This document shows, piece by piece, positions 40,994-48,218 of a DNA stretch of 64,000 bases. This stretch comes from Bog-756 sp052326605 (GTDB lineage: Bacteria; Actinomycetota; Acidimicrobiia; Acidimicrobiales; RAAP-2). The position numbers were made by a program, and so were the translations under genes. Location: NCBI GenBank assembly GCA_052326605.1, contig JBKQMB010000115.1, forward strand, positions 9,669 through 73,668. The letters run 5' to 3'. Position 1 is the stretch's first letter. Each line of letters starts with the position of its first letter. The notes under the pieces were generated by a model that made no database searches, had not been told where the DNA came from, and was given only the letters and a program-made list of their open reading frames with translations.

Positions 40994-41433
40994 GACTTGG
41001 CACCCACCGACTCGCCCTCCGCGCTCGAGCCGTCCGTCGACGGGCCGTGCCCCGCGTCGGTCGCCGACTGGCGTTCGACCCGGTGGACATCGACGGTGGC
41101 AAATCGGAGGCTGGCTCCGACCTCGTCGGCCACGATCTCCACTTTGAACCGGCGGTCACCCTCTTCGGTCTCCCAGCTGCGCTGCTCGAGCCGGCCGCTG
41201 ACCACCACCCTCATGCCCTTGGTGAGGCTGAGGGCGACGTTCTCCGCCAACTCGCGCCAGGTCACCACGTCGAAGAAGGAGGTCGACTCCTCCCATTCGT
41301 TGGACTCCCGGTTCTGCCACCGACGATTCACGGCCACGCCCAGTGAGGTGGTGGCCTGCCCGTCTCGGGTGTAGCGGATCTCCGGGTCCCTGGTCAGGTT
41401 GCCGGTGATTGTGGTGGTGGTTGCGCTGCTCAT
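40990..41433 (-). CDS. ssb: Single-stranded DNA-binding protein
   Basis: The 147-residue protein has an OB fold beginning with TTTITGNLTRDPEIRYTRDG, aromatic residues in RRWQNRESNEWEE (ssDNA stacking), FFDVVTWRELAENVALSL, KGMRVVVSGRLEQRSWE and VEIVADEVGASLRFA. The C-terminal tail is short and lacks the acidic DDDIPF tip of replicative SSB, ending GESVGAKS. It is also not next to rpsF/rpsR. It is therefore probably a secondary actinobacterial SSB paralogue (SsbB-like) rather than the main replicative one. The ATG at 41433 is the family start. Confidence 0.9.
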   Translation of the reverse strand: MSSATTTTITGNLTRDPEIRYTRDGQATTSLGVAVNRRWQNRESNEWEESTSFFDVVTWRELAENVALSLTKGMRVVVSGRLEQRSWETEEGDRRFKVEIVADEVGASLRFATVDVHRVERQSATDAGHGPSTDGSSAEGESVGAKS

Positions 41434-41705
41434 GGTGGTTCTCCTTCTCTCGTGCACCGAGGTGCGTCGCCGCCGGTCCTCGGAGAGGTTCCGGTCAGGC
41501 CACCCGCTGTGGGCGACGAGGCGAGGATGAGCGCCCGACCTTGCCCGGTCCGGCTCCAACAGCTGGCCGGAGACCTTGCCCGGAGCGCCGCACCACCTCC
41601 CATGCGGGCCGGCCCCACCTACACTGGGCGGGTCGCCGGACCCCGAGAGCACCGCTGCCGGTTGCGCAGGCCGTGGCGGCAGATGGAGCGAGACGAAAGG
41701 TTTGC

Positions 41706-42368
41706 ATGGCGATGAACTTCACCGGAATCGAGCCGTACGGGGACGATCTCTTCACCGAACCCGACGGTGACCCAGACACCTTGTCGAGGCTCGGACCGCT
41801 CACCGCCCTGGCCGGCGTCTGGGAGGGGACCAGGGGGGACGACGAGCACCCGTCTGCCGACGGGACCGAACGCGACGCGTTCGTCGAGCGCTACGAGCTC
41901 CAGCCCATCGACCGTCAGACCAACGGCCCCCAGCTCCTGTACGGCCTCAGGTACCACACCCACATCGTCAAGCCGGGTGAGTCGGAGACCTTCCACGATC
42001 AGGTGGGGTACTGGCTGTGGGAGCCGGCGACCGGCACGGTGACCCTGACCCTGGGGATTCCACGCGGCCAGGTGCTCCTGGCCGGTGGCACGGCAGAGCA
42101 GGACGCATCCGAGTTCGAGGTGAGGGCGGCCGTCGGCTCCGAGGTCTACGGCATCCTGTCCAACCCCTTCCTCGACCAGGCCTTCCGGACCCTCAGCTAC
42201 CGGATGCACGTGGTCACCCATCCCGACGGGACCTGGTCCTACGAGGAGGAGGGGGTCCTGGAGATCCCCGACCGCGACCAGCCGTTCCATCACATCGACC
42301 GCAACACGCTCACCCGCATCGGGCCGCCGACCCCCAATCCCCTCGCCCGGGAGGGTTCCGGGGGCTGA
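41706..42368 (+). CDS. Nitrobindin-like heme-binding beta-barrel protein (THAP4/DUF1794-like)
   Basis: The 220-residue protein has the motif LAGVWEGTRGDDEHP that opens the nitrobindin/FABP-like barrel. It then has LQPIDRQTNGPQLLYGLRYHTHI, FHDQVGYWLWEPATGTVTLTLGIPRGQ and a C-terminal HVVTHPDGTWSYEEEGVLEI. Family members bind ferric heme through a His and react with nitric oxide or peroxynitrite. The likely ligand region DRDQPFHHIDRNTLTRI near the C-terminus contains two His. The start is either ATG 41706 or 41712; AAAGG lies upstream. It is monocistronic and divergent from ssb. Confidence 0.8.
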   Translation: MAMNFTGIEPYGDDLFTEPDGDPDTLSRLGPLTALAGVWEGTRGDDEHPSADGTERDAFVERYELQPIDRQTNGPQLLYGLRYHTHIVKPGESETFHDQVGYWLWEPATGTVTLTLGIPRGQVLLAGGTAEQDASEFEVRAAVGSEVYGILSNPFLDQAFRTLSYRMHVVTHPDGTWSYEEEGVLEIPDRDQPFHHIDRNTLTRIGPPTPNPLAREGSGG

Positions 42369-42420
42369 GCCGCGGCCCTTTGGAGTCGGTCCCTCGGCCG
42401 GCGGACCGCGGGCACCACGG

Positions 42421-42897
42421 TCACCGCCGGGCTTCGACGTCGCGACGTCGCTCCGCATCGGGCAGGTGGACCATCTGGTGGCCGATCCGGAGCAGCACTC
42501 CGTAGACCAGGGCGAGACCGACCAGCCCTTAGAGGCCGATCACCAGCAGATCGGTCCCGATGCCGATGGTGCCGGCCACCACCTGGAGGCCCATCGAGAA
42601 CGCCCCCGCGCAGAAGACCAGCAGCGCCCCGAGCAGCCGGTGCGAGGTCGCCCTGATGTCGACGAACAGGACCCCGTAGACGTTGAGGTGCAACAACTCG
42701 GACGTACCCGCCTCCGTCGACGGCACGGCGGAGGCGTGCAACGGCCTGCCCGGGATGGCGTTGAACTCTGCCACCACCTTGCCGCTCCCGTCAGGCGGCG
42801 CCACCACGGCGAGGGGAAGCCGGTGCGGAACCGGTCGGTGGAACGCTCCGACAAAGGAGGCGATGAACCCCAGCCGCCGGGGGCCACTCTGTACCAT
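42421..42897 (-). pseudogene. Small membrane protein gene interrupted by an in-frame TAA
   Basis: From ATG 42897 the frame reads MVQSGPRRLGFIASFVGAF, RLPLAVVAPPDG, a Ser/Thr region and two hydrophobic spans (LLGALLVFCAGAFSMGLQVV and IGTDLLVIGL). It then hits TAA at 42529-42531. After the stop the same frame continues as a membrane span and a basic tail (GLVGLALVYGVLLRIG, HQMVHLPDAERR) to TGA at 42421. A TAC (Tyr) to TAA change explains it and would restore a 158-residue protein with three spans. Either this strain carries a nonsense mutation or there is a base error. Function unknown; it is divergent from the CoA-transferase gene. Confidence 0.65.
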
Positions 42898-43035
42898 GGG
42901 CGCTGCACACCACGGGGACACCGTAGCGACTTGCACCGTGCGGTCCGATGATGACTCGACCCAGGTGGGCACTCAGCCGTCAGCTGCCGCCTCCTGATGA
43001 CCGGTCCGCGAGGGGGAATTTCCCCGAGGAACACT

Positions 43036-44223
43036 GTGACCAAACCAACGAATACGGGCCCCCTCGACGGCGTGCGAGTGGTCGACCTCACCACGGTCAT
43101 CATGGGCCCGCTGGCCACGCAGATCCTCGGCGACCTGGGGGCCGACGTGATCACCGTCGAGGACCCCAGAGGCACGCTGAGCCGGGTGATGACCGCCGGA
43201 CCCCACCCCCAGCTCTCCGGGATCGCCCTCAACCTGTTGCGCAACAAGCGGAACGTGGTGCTGGACCTCAAGACCGCCGATGGGCGGGACGCCCTGCTGG
43301 CCGTCGTCGCCACGGCGCAGGTCTTCGTCACCAACCTCCGGCCGGGCACCCTGCAGCGGCTCGGCCTCTCCTACGAGGACATCGCCGACGTGCAGCCCGA
43401 CATCGTGTACCTCCAGGCCCAGGGGTACCCGTCGGACTCGGCGGCCGCCGACGCCCCCGCCTACGACGACGTGATCCAGGCCGGTACCGGCCTCCCCGAC
43501 ACCTTCCGCCGCATGGAGGGCAAGCCGCAGTTCGTCCCCACCCTGATCGCAGACAAGGTCTGCGGCCTCACCATTGCCTACTCGGTGCTCGCCGCCCTCC
43601 TCCATCGCGAGAGGACCGGGGAGGGACAGCGGATCGAGGTCCCGATGGTCGACGTCATGACTGCGTTCGTGCTCGTCGAGCACGCCGGCGCGGCCACCGC
43701 CCGCCCGCCCCAGGGCGTGCCCGGCTACCTGCGGATCCTCAGCCCCAACCGGAGACCCCAACGGACCAAGGACGGGTGGGTGAGCGTCCTCCCCTACACC
43801 CGCAAGAACTTCGAGGACATCTTCCGAGCCGGAGGTCGGACCGACCTGGTCGGGGACGAGCGTATCGCCACGGCGCGCTCACGCCTGGCCCACATCGACA
43901 GCATCTACGCCGAGGTGGCCGCCATCCTCATCCAGCGCACCACCGAGGAGTGGTTGGCGTTCTGCAAGGCCGCTGACGTCCCGGCCTCGGCCATCCCCAC
44001 CCTGGAAGAACTGGTCGATGCCCTGCCCGAGGACGACCACCCGGTGGCCGGCCGCTACAAGGTGATCCCCCAGCCGGTGCGGTTCTCGCGCTCCACCGGC
44101 CCCGTCGTGCGACGGCCGGCGGCACTCAGCGGCGAGCACAACGCCGAGGTGATGGGCGAGATCGCCGCCTCTCGGGCCGGCCCGGACGCGTCACCGCCCG
44201 CACCAGCGGACGGCTCGCGGTGA
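43036..44223 (+). CDS. CaiB/BaiF family (class III) CoA transferase
   Basis: The 395-residue protein has the start GPLDGVRVVDLTTVIMGPLATQILGDLGADVI, LNLLRNKRNVVLDLK, and the catalytic-Asp region YDDVIQAGTGL near residue 150. It also has GLTIAYSVLAALLHRERTGEGQRIEVPM, all typical of class III CoA transferases and racemases. It moves CoA between acids or racemises an alpha-methylacyl-CoA. The start is the GTG at 43036 with GAGGAA just upstream; an in-frame ATG at 42997 adds 13 residues of no family character. The stop overlaps the enoyl-CoA hydratase start (TGATG), so the two form an operon for one acyl-CoA route. Confidence 0.9.
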   Translation: MTKPTNTGPLDGVRVVDLTTVIMGPLATQILGDLGADVITVEDPRGTLSRVMTAGPHPQLSGIALNLLRNKRNVVLDLKTADGRDALLAVVATAQVFVTNLRPGTLQRLGLSYEDIADVQPDIVYLQAQGYPSDSAAADAPAYDDVIQAGTGLPDTFRRMEGKPQFVPTLIADKVCGLTIAYSVLAALLHRERTGEGQRIEVPMVDVMTAFVLVEHAGAATARPPQGVPGYLRILSPNRRPQRTKDGWVSVLPYTRKNFEDIFRAGGRTDLVGDERIATARSRLAHIDSIYAEVAAILIQRTTEEWLAFCKAADVPASAIPTLEELVDALPEDDHPVAGRYKVIPQPVRFSRSTGPVVRRPAALSGEHNAEVMGEIAASRAGPDASPPAPADGSR

Positions 44224-44984
44224 TGGAGTCCTTCGGAGACGTCACCGTCGACCTGTCGGGCGGCCACGTGGCGGAAGTGGAGATGCACCGACCCCCGGCC
44301 AACTACTTCGACACCGACCTGCTGGCCGGCATCGTCGACGGCATCGCCTGGGCCGACGGCCGGGGGTGCCGGGCGATCGTCCTGTGCTCGGAGGGCAGGC
44401 ACTTCTGTGCCGGGATGGACTTCGCCCGGTCGAACGAGGCTCGATCTGATGCGATCCGCACGCTGTACGACTGCGCCATCGCCCTCGTCGACGGCCCGCT
44501 CCCGGTGGTGGTGGCGGTCCAGGGCGCAGCCATCGGCGGAGGGTTGGGCCTGGCCCTGGCCGGCGATTTCCGGGTGGGGTCGCCGGACAGCCGATTCGCG
44601 GCCAACTTCGCCCGCCTCGGGTTCCACCAGGGGTTCGGGCTGTCCCTCACCCTTCCCAGGGCGGTCGGCCACCAGCGGGCGCTCGAGCTGCTGGTCACCG
44701 GCCGGCGCATCGGCGGGGAGGAGGCCCTCCGGATCGGGTTGTGCGATCGGCTGGCCGAGAACCCCCGGGCCGGCGCGCACGACCTCGCCGCGGAGGTCGC
44801 CGCGTCGGCGCCGCTGGCGGTGCGGTCCATCAGGAGGACGCAACGCTCCGAGCTGACCGCCGGGTTCGCCGCCGCAGTCGAGCACGAGCGGATCGAGCAA
44901 CAGCGGCTGATGGGGACCGACGACTTCGGTGAGGGCATCGCCGCCTCGCTGGAGCGCCGGGAGCCGCGCTTCTCCGGGAACTGA
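44223..44984 (+). CDS. Enoyl-CoA hydratase/isomerase (crotonase family)
   Basis: The 253-residue crotonase has VEMHRPPANYFD, CSEGRHFCAGMDF (first oxyanion-hole loop), and VQGAAIGGGLGLALAGDFRVG (second loop). FARLGFHQGFG takes the place of the second catalytic Glu region, with His and Gln instead of Glu. The first catalytic Glu is also not obvious. It therefore may be an isomerase or a dehalogenase-like or retro-Claisen member rather than a hydratase. The ATG at 44223 overlaps the CoA-transferase TGA; GTG 44220 is an alternative. It acts on the product of that enzyme by inference. Confidence 0.88.
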   Translation: MESFGDVTVDLSGGHVAEVEMHRPPANYFDTDLLAGIVDGIAWADGRGCRAIVLCSEGRHFCAGMDFARSNEARSDAIRTLYDCAIALVDGPLPVVVAVQGAAIGGGLGLALAGDFRVGSPDSRFAANFARLGFHQGFGLSLTLPRAVGHQRALELLVTGRRIGGEEALRIGLCDRLAENPRAGAHDLAAEVAASAPLAVRSIRRTQRSELTAGFAAAVEHERIEQQRLMGTDDFGEGIAASLERREPRFSGN

Positions 44985-45000
44985 CGGCCGGGCCGGGGGG

Positions 45001-45618
45001 CTACTCCCCCGCCAGGTCCCTTGCCAGCTCGGCCCGGGTCGCCTCGCTCAGCACCACCCCCGGCATACCGTCCGGGTACGCAGGGTGGTTGACCGCCAGG
45101 GTCACCGGCCCGTGGCCGAAGGTGGCAACCTGGTCCTCGTCGAGCCGGAACCGCACGTAGTGCACCGCCGAGGTGGTCTCTTGGCGGGTCAGGTGGGACT
45201 CATGCTCCTCCTCCGCGGTGGAGATGATGATCTCCACCGCGTCACCGGTGCCGATCCGCACCTCGCAGGAACGCTCGATGCCGACCAGGCGGGGCAGCCA
45301 CGTCCGCAGCTCCACTTCGCTCACCAGTTCGAGGAACAAGGTGGCCGACAGCTCGCCCGGTGCCGGGAGCAGGCGGTTGTAGACATCCAGTTCGTGCTGG
45401 ATCTGCCGGTCGGTGGTCATCCGCTCGGCCCTGGCCATCTCCTGCACCTGGAAGCGCATGGTCATCCTGCTCTCGAAGGTCAGCGTCACCACCGGGCCGA
45501 CGGTGACCCGTCGGAGCTTCTTCACGGCAACCACCCGCCGGCGGAACTCCTCCCGCTCCCGTTCGTACGCCCGCTGGTCGGCGATGTCGTCGAGGGTGAG
45601 CCTTCGCACTGCGGTCAT
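45001..45618 (-). CDS. DUF3501 family protein
   Basis: The 205-residue protein starts MTAVRRLTLDDIADQRAYEREREEFRRRVV. It contains VGPVVTLTFESRMTMRFQVQEMARAER, DRQIQHELDVYNRLLPAPGELSATLF and VHYVRFRLDEDQ, which is the DUF3501 pattern. The family has no assigned activity that I know. It is often next to a two-cluster Fe-S oxidoreductase and a rubrerythrin, as here. Its ATG overlaps the stop of the Fe-S gene by four bases. It is the last gene of the likely PerR-controlled redox unit. A role as partner or assembly factor for the Fe-S protein is inference. Confidence 0.85.
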   Translation of the reverse strand: MTAVRRLTLDDIADQRAYEREREEFRRRVVAVKKLRRVTVGPVVTLTFESRMTMRFQVQEMARAERMTTDRQIQHELDVYNRLLPAPGELSATLFLELVSEVELRTWLPRLVGIERSCEVRIGTGDAVEIIISTAEEEHESHLTRQETTSAVHYVRFRLDEDQVATFGHGPVTLAVNHPAYPDGMPGVVLSEATRAELARDLAGE

Positions 45619-46967
45619 CGCCGTCCCTCCTCGGGGATGCCGTAGGCCCGGGCCATCAACTGCATGGGATGGACCGGCCGGCGACCCGTCTCCTGCTCGA
45701 TCGACCCATTGGCCAGGTGGCAGTCGCCGCACACCACGTCGTGGCCGGCCTCTTGCACCTCGCGTCCGAGCGGGCCGGCCACCTTGCGTGCCAGCGCGTA
45801 GTTCTCGGCGCGGTAGCCCCAGGTGCCGTCGATGCCGGAGCAGCGCTGGACCAGGGTCGCCTTGACCCCGGCCACCTGCAGCAGGTCACGACTCTTCATC
45901 CCGATCTGCTCGGCCTGCAGATGGCAGGCGACGTGGTAGGTGACCACATCGGGCACCGCCCCCGACTCGCGTCCGGGGAACTCGGTGTCGAGCTCGGTGT
46001 CCTCGCCGCGGTGCAGGGCGACCAGGTACTCGGCCGGGTCGACGGTGTGGGCCGCCACCAGTTCGGCGTCGGCGGCCGACGAGGTCCGGGCCAGGTAGAT
46101 CGGGTAGTCCCTGCGCAGTACGTACGCGCAGGTCGGCTGGGCCACGACCACCTCCCTTCCGGCCCGGACCTCGGCGGCCAGCACCTCGACGTTCCGGGTG
46201 GCCGCCCGGATGAACTGCTTGATGTTTCCCTGGTGGAGCCAGGGGGCGCCGCAGCACTGGGCTCCCTCGGGCAGCGAGCACGAGACCCGGTTCCGCTCGT
46301 ACACCTTGACCAGGTCCTGGCCGATGGCCGGATCCATGTACTCCACGAAGCAGGTCGGGAACACCGATACCGAGCCCTGTGGCGGGCCAGCCTTCCCCTC
46401 TCCAGGGAGGTCGGCTGCCATCCGGTGACGCCGACGCCTGAACCAGGTGGAGAACCGCTGCCGGGCATACGGCGGGAGCAGCCGCTCCGAGGCCATCCCG
46501 ACCGTCTTCTCCATCAGCCGCCGCGGAACCGAGCCCGGGCGGCCGGTCAGGGCATTGACCACCGGCGCCGCCGTCGTCGACACCCTGCCCAGGAGGTCGG
46601 TGCGGCCCAGGAACTGATCGGTCAGGCGCTCCCTCAGCGGCACCCCGGCCGCGTGGCGCACCGCGTGGGCCCGCATCATCAGCCGGGGGAAGTCGAGCTG
46701 CCATTCGTGGGGGGGCACGTAGGGGCACTTCACGTAGCAGAGCTTGCACTGGTAGCACTCGTCGACCACCTGGTCCTGTTCGGCCGGCGTCATACCGGCC
46801 ACGTCCCCGTCCCTGGCATCGATGAAATCGAAGAGCGTCGGGAACGACGGGCACAGGTTGAAGCAAAGCCGGCACCCGTGGCACAGGTCGTAGACGCGCT
46901 CGAGCTCGACGCGCAGGTCGGGCTCGTCGAGGTACTCCGGATGAGCGGGGTCGTAGGTGGTCGTCAT
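45615..46967 (-). CDS. Two-[4Fe-4S] oxidoreductase with CCG domains (GlpC/heterodisulfide-reductase-like)
   Basis: The 450-residue protein has two ferredoxin motifs, Cys29-x2-Cys32-x2-Cys35-x3-Cys39-Pro and Cys71-x2-Cys74-x2-Cys77-x3-Cys81-Pro. These are followed by two cysteine-rich CCG-type regions (PTCFVEY...QCCGAPW and YHVACHLQAEQIG...CSGIDGTWG...CGDCH). This is the GlpC/HdrD/lactate-utilisation architecture that carries electrons between flavoproteins, quinones or thiols. ATG 46967 is chosen from family start and context. It is flanked by rubrerythrin and DUF3501 genes on the same strand, which points to peroxide reduction rather than glycerol metabolism, although glpD is only 1.3 kb away. 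Confidence 0.88.
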   Translation of the reverse strand: MTTTYDPAHPEYLDEPDLRVELERVYDLCHGCRLCFNLCPSFPTLFDFIDARDGDVAGMTPAEQDQVVDECYQCKLCYVKCPYVPPHEWQLDFPRLMMRAHAVRHAAGVPLRERLTDQFLGRTDLLGRVSTTAAPVVNALTGRPGSVPRRLMEKTVGMASERLLPPYARQRFSTWFRRRRHRMAADLPGEGKAGPPQGSVSVFPTCFVEYMDPAIGQDLVKVYERNRVSCSLPEGAQCCGAPWLHQGNIKQFIRAATRNVEVLAAEVRAGREVVVAQPTCAYVLRRDYPIYLARTSSAADAELVAAHTVDPAEYLVALHRGEDTELDTEFPGRESGAVPDVVTYHVACHLQAEQIGMKSRDLLQVAGVKATLVQRCSGIDGTWGYRAENYALARKVAGPLGREVQEAGHDVVCGDCHLANGSIEQETGRRPVHPMQLMARAYGIPEEGRR

Positions 46968-46970
46968 CTC

Positions 46971-47012
46971 GAACGGTCGGTGCCGTGGATCGAAGGGTCG
47001 TTGCCGTGGGTC
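46971..47012. repeat. Tandem 21-bp repeat upstream of the Fe-S oxidoreductase gene
   Basis: Two adjacent 21-base units (46971-46991 and 46992-47012) that differ at 3 positions, both of the form GAA(C/G)GGTCG(G/T)TGCCGTGG(A/G)TC. The first unit is 4 bases from the ATG of the Fe-S gene, so the repeat fills its 5' leader. Confidence 0.75.
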
Positions 47013-47119
47013 GGGGTCCGCAGACCGGCTCCACGCCCGTGGTGGCGAGAGGACCTGGCCCGGGGACTCCTCCCGGGCCGGTCCCCTGCTCCACCGGGGT
47101 GGCACACCACCCGACGTGC

Positions 47120-47539
47120 CTAGGAGACCGAGGCCAACCCTTCGGTGAACCGGCTGGCATGGCTCTTCTCCGCCCGGGCCAGTGTCTCGAACCACTCGGC
47201 GATCTCGTCGAAGCCCTCGTCACGGGCCGTCCGGGCGAACCCCGGGTACATCTCCGAGTACTCGTACGTCTCGCCCTCGACGGCGGACTTCAGATTGTCC
47301 TCGGTCGGGCCGACCGGGGCGCCGGTGACCGGGTCGCCTACCTCGCGGAGGAAGTCGAAGTGGCCGAACGCATGTCCGGTCTCCCCCTCGGCGACGGACC
47401 GGAAGAGCGCGGCCACGTCTGGGTAGCCCTCGACGTCCGCCTTCTGCGCGAAGTAGAGGTAGCGGCGATTGGCCTGGCTCTCGCCGGCGAACGCCTCCTT
47501 CAGGTTCTCCTCGGTCTTGCTGTGCTTCAGTGCTGGCAC
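47120..47539 (-). CDS. Rubrerythrin (erythrin-type, no rubredoxin domain)
   Basis: The 139-residue four-helix di-iron protein has ENLKEAFAGESQANRRYLYFAQKAD (first Glu ligand), FRSVAEGETGHAFGHFDFL (Glu-x2-His), LKSAVEGETYEYSEMYPGFARTA (Glu and Glu) and ETLARAEKSHASRF (Glu-x2-His). All ligands for a rubrerythrin-type di-iron centre are present. The C-terminal rubredoxin domain of classical rubrerythrin is absent, as in erythrins of aerobes. It reduces hydrogen peroxide and needs an electron donor. The Fe-S oxidoreductase in the next gene is a good candidate. The regulator gene 93 bases upstream is PerR-like. Confidence 0.94.
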   Translation of the reverse strand: MPALKHSKTEENLKEAFAGESQANRRYLYFAQKADVEGYPDVAALFRSVAEGETGHAFGHFDFLREVGDPVTGAPVGPTEDNLKSAVEGETYEYSEMYPGFARTARDEGFDEIAEWFETLARAEKSHASRFTEGLASVS

Positions 47540-47632
47540 GGTGTTCCTCTCCTGGCTCTAGCCGTCGTGGAGGCTTCCACGAATCGGCGGTGGTAGATGG
47601 TCGCTGATCGGACTGGCTCCCGGGTCGGGCAT

Positions 47633-48091
47633 CTAGGTCGAGGACCGCGCCCGGGCCCGGCCGCGGCCCGCAGGCGCCCGGCACTCGGGGCACAGGCCCC
47701 GGAAGACGATCTCCGCCGAACCCACGTCGAACCCGAGGTCCGCCCCCTCCGGAATTCGCAGTTCGGGGAAGACAGCCACCAGGTCGCGCACGCTGCCGCA
47801 CTGGCGGCAGACCAGGTGGTGGTGGAGATCGGTCACATTCGGATCGAATCGTGTCATGCCGGTGCCGACGTCAAGCGAGGCGATCTCCCCCAACTCGGCC
47901 AGGTCGTGGAGGGTCTGGTACACGGTCTTGAGCGAGATGGTCTCCATCTCCCGACTGACCACTGCATGGACCGCCTCAGCCGAGGGATGTGTCTCGTCGC
48001 CCTGGAGGACCCGGAAGATGCACTGCCTCTGGGCGGTCACCTTGCGCCCGGAGGACCGGAACAGCTCGGTCAACTCCTCAGGGGTACGCAT
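47633..48091 (-). CDS. Fur/PerR-family metal-dependent peroxide regulator
   Basis: The 152-residue winged-helix regulator has KVTAQRQCIFRVL, HPSAEAVHAVV (His35), ISLKTVYQTLHDLAELG (recognition helix), RFDPNVTDLHHHLVC and two CxxC structural zinc sites (Cys95/98 and Cys134/137). The residues that separate PerR from Fur are PerR-like: Asp83 in RFD, and Asp103 in CGSVRDL where Fur has Glu. It should sense peroxide by Fe-catalysed His oxidation. A large inverted repeat starts 13 bases upstream of its ATG, so it likely represses itself. The downstream genes (rubrerythrin, Fe-S protein, DUF3501) are probable targets. The tail is Arg-rich. Confidence 0.88.
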   Translation of the reverse strand: MRTPEELTELFRSSGRKVTAQRQCIFRVLQGDETHPSAEAVHAVVSREMETISLKTVYQTLHDLAELGEIASLDVGTGMTRFDPNVTDLHHHLVCRQCGSVRDLVAVFPELRIPEGADLGFDVGSAEIVFRGLCPECRAPAGRGRARARSST

Positions 48092-48103
48092 GACCGCCAG
48101 TAT

Positions 48104-48139
48104 ATCACCAATGATTGTTTCTCAACAATTGTTGGTGAT
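48104..48139. promoter_or_regulatory. PerR/Fur-type operator, 36-bp inverted repeat
   Basis: The left arm ATCACCAATGATTGTT (48104-48119) and right arm AACAATTGTTGGTGAT (48124-48139) are complementary at 14 of 16 positions around TCTC. The stretch is AT-rich in a GC-rich genome and lies between the divergent regulator (ATG 48091) and glpD (ATG 48219) genes. It would cover the regulator promoter. The plus-strand TATATC and GATAAG sequences next to it could be -10 elements. Confidence 0.75.
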
Positions 48140-48218
48140 AAGGATCGAGGCGCTGGCCGGAGACTGGTGGCGCCGCCCTCCAGACGGTGGGCCCGGCCAC
48201 CTGTGGCAGGCTTTGGGC

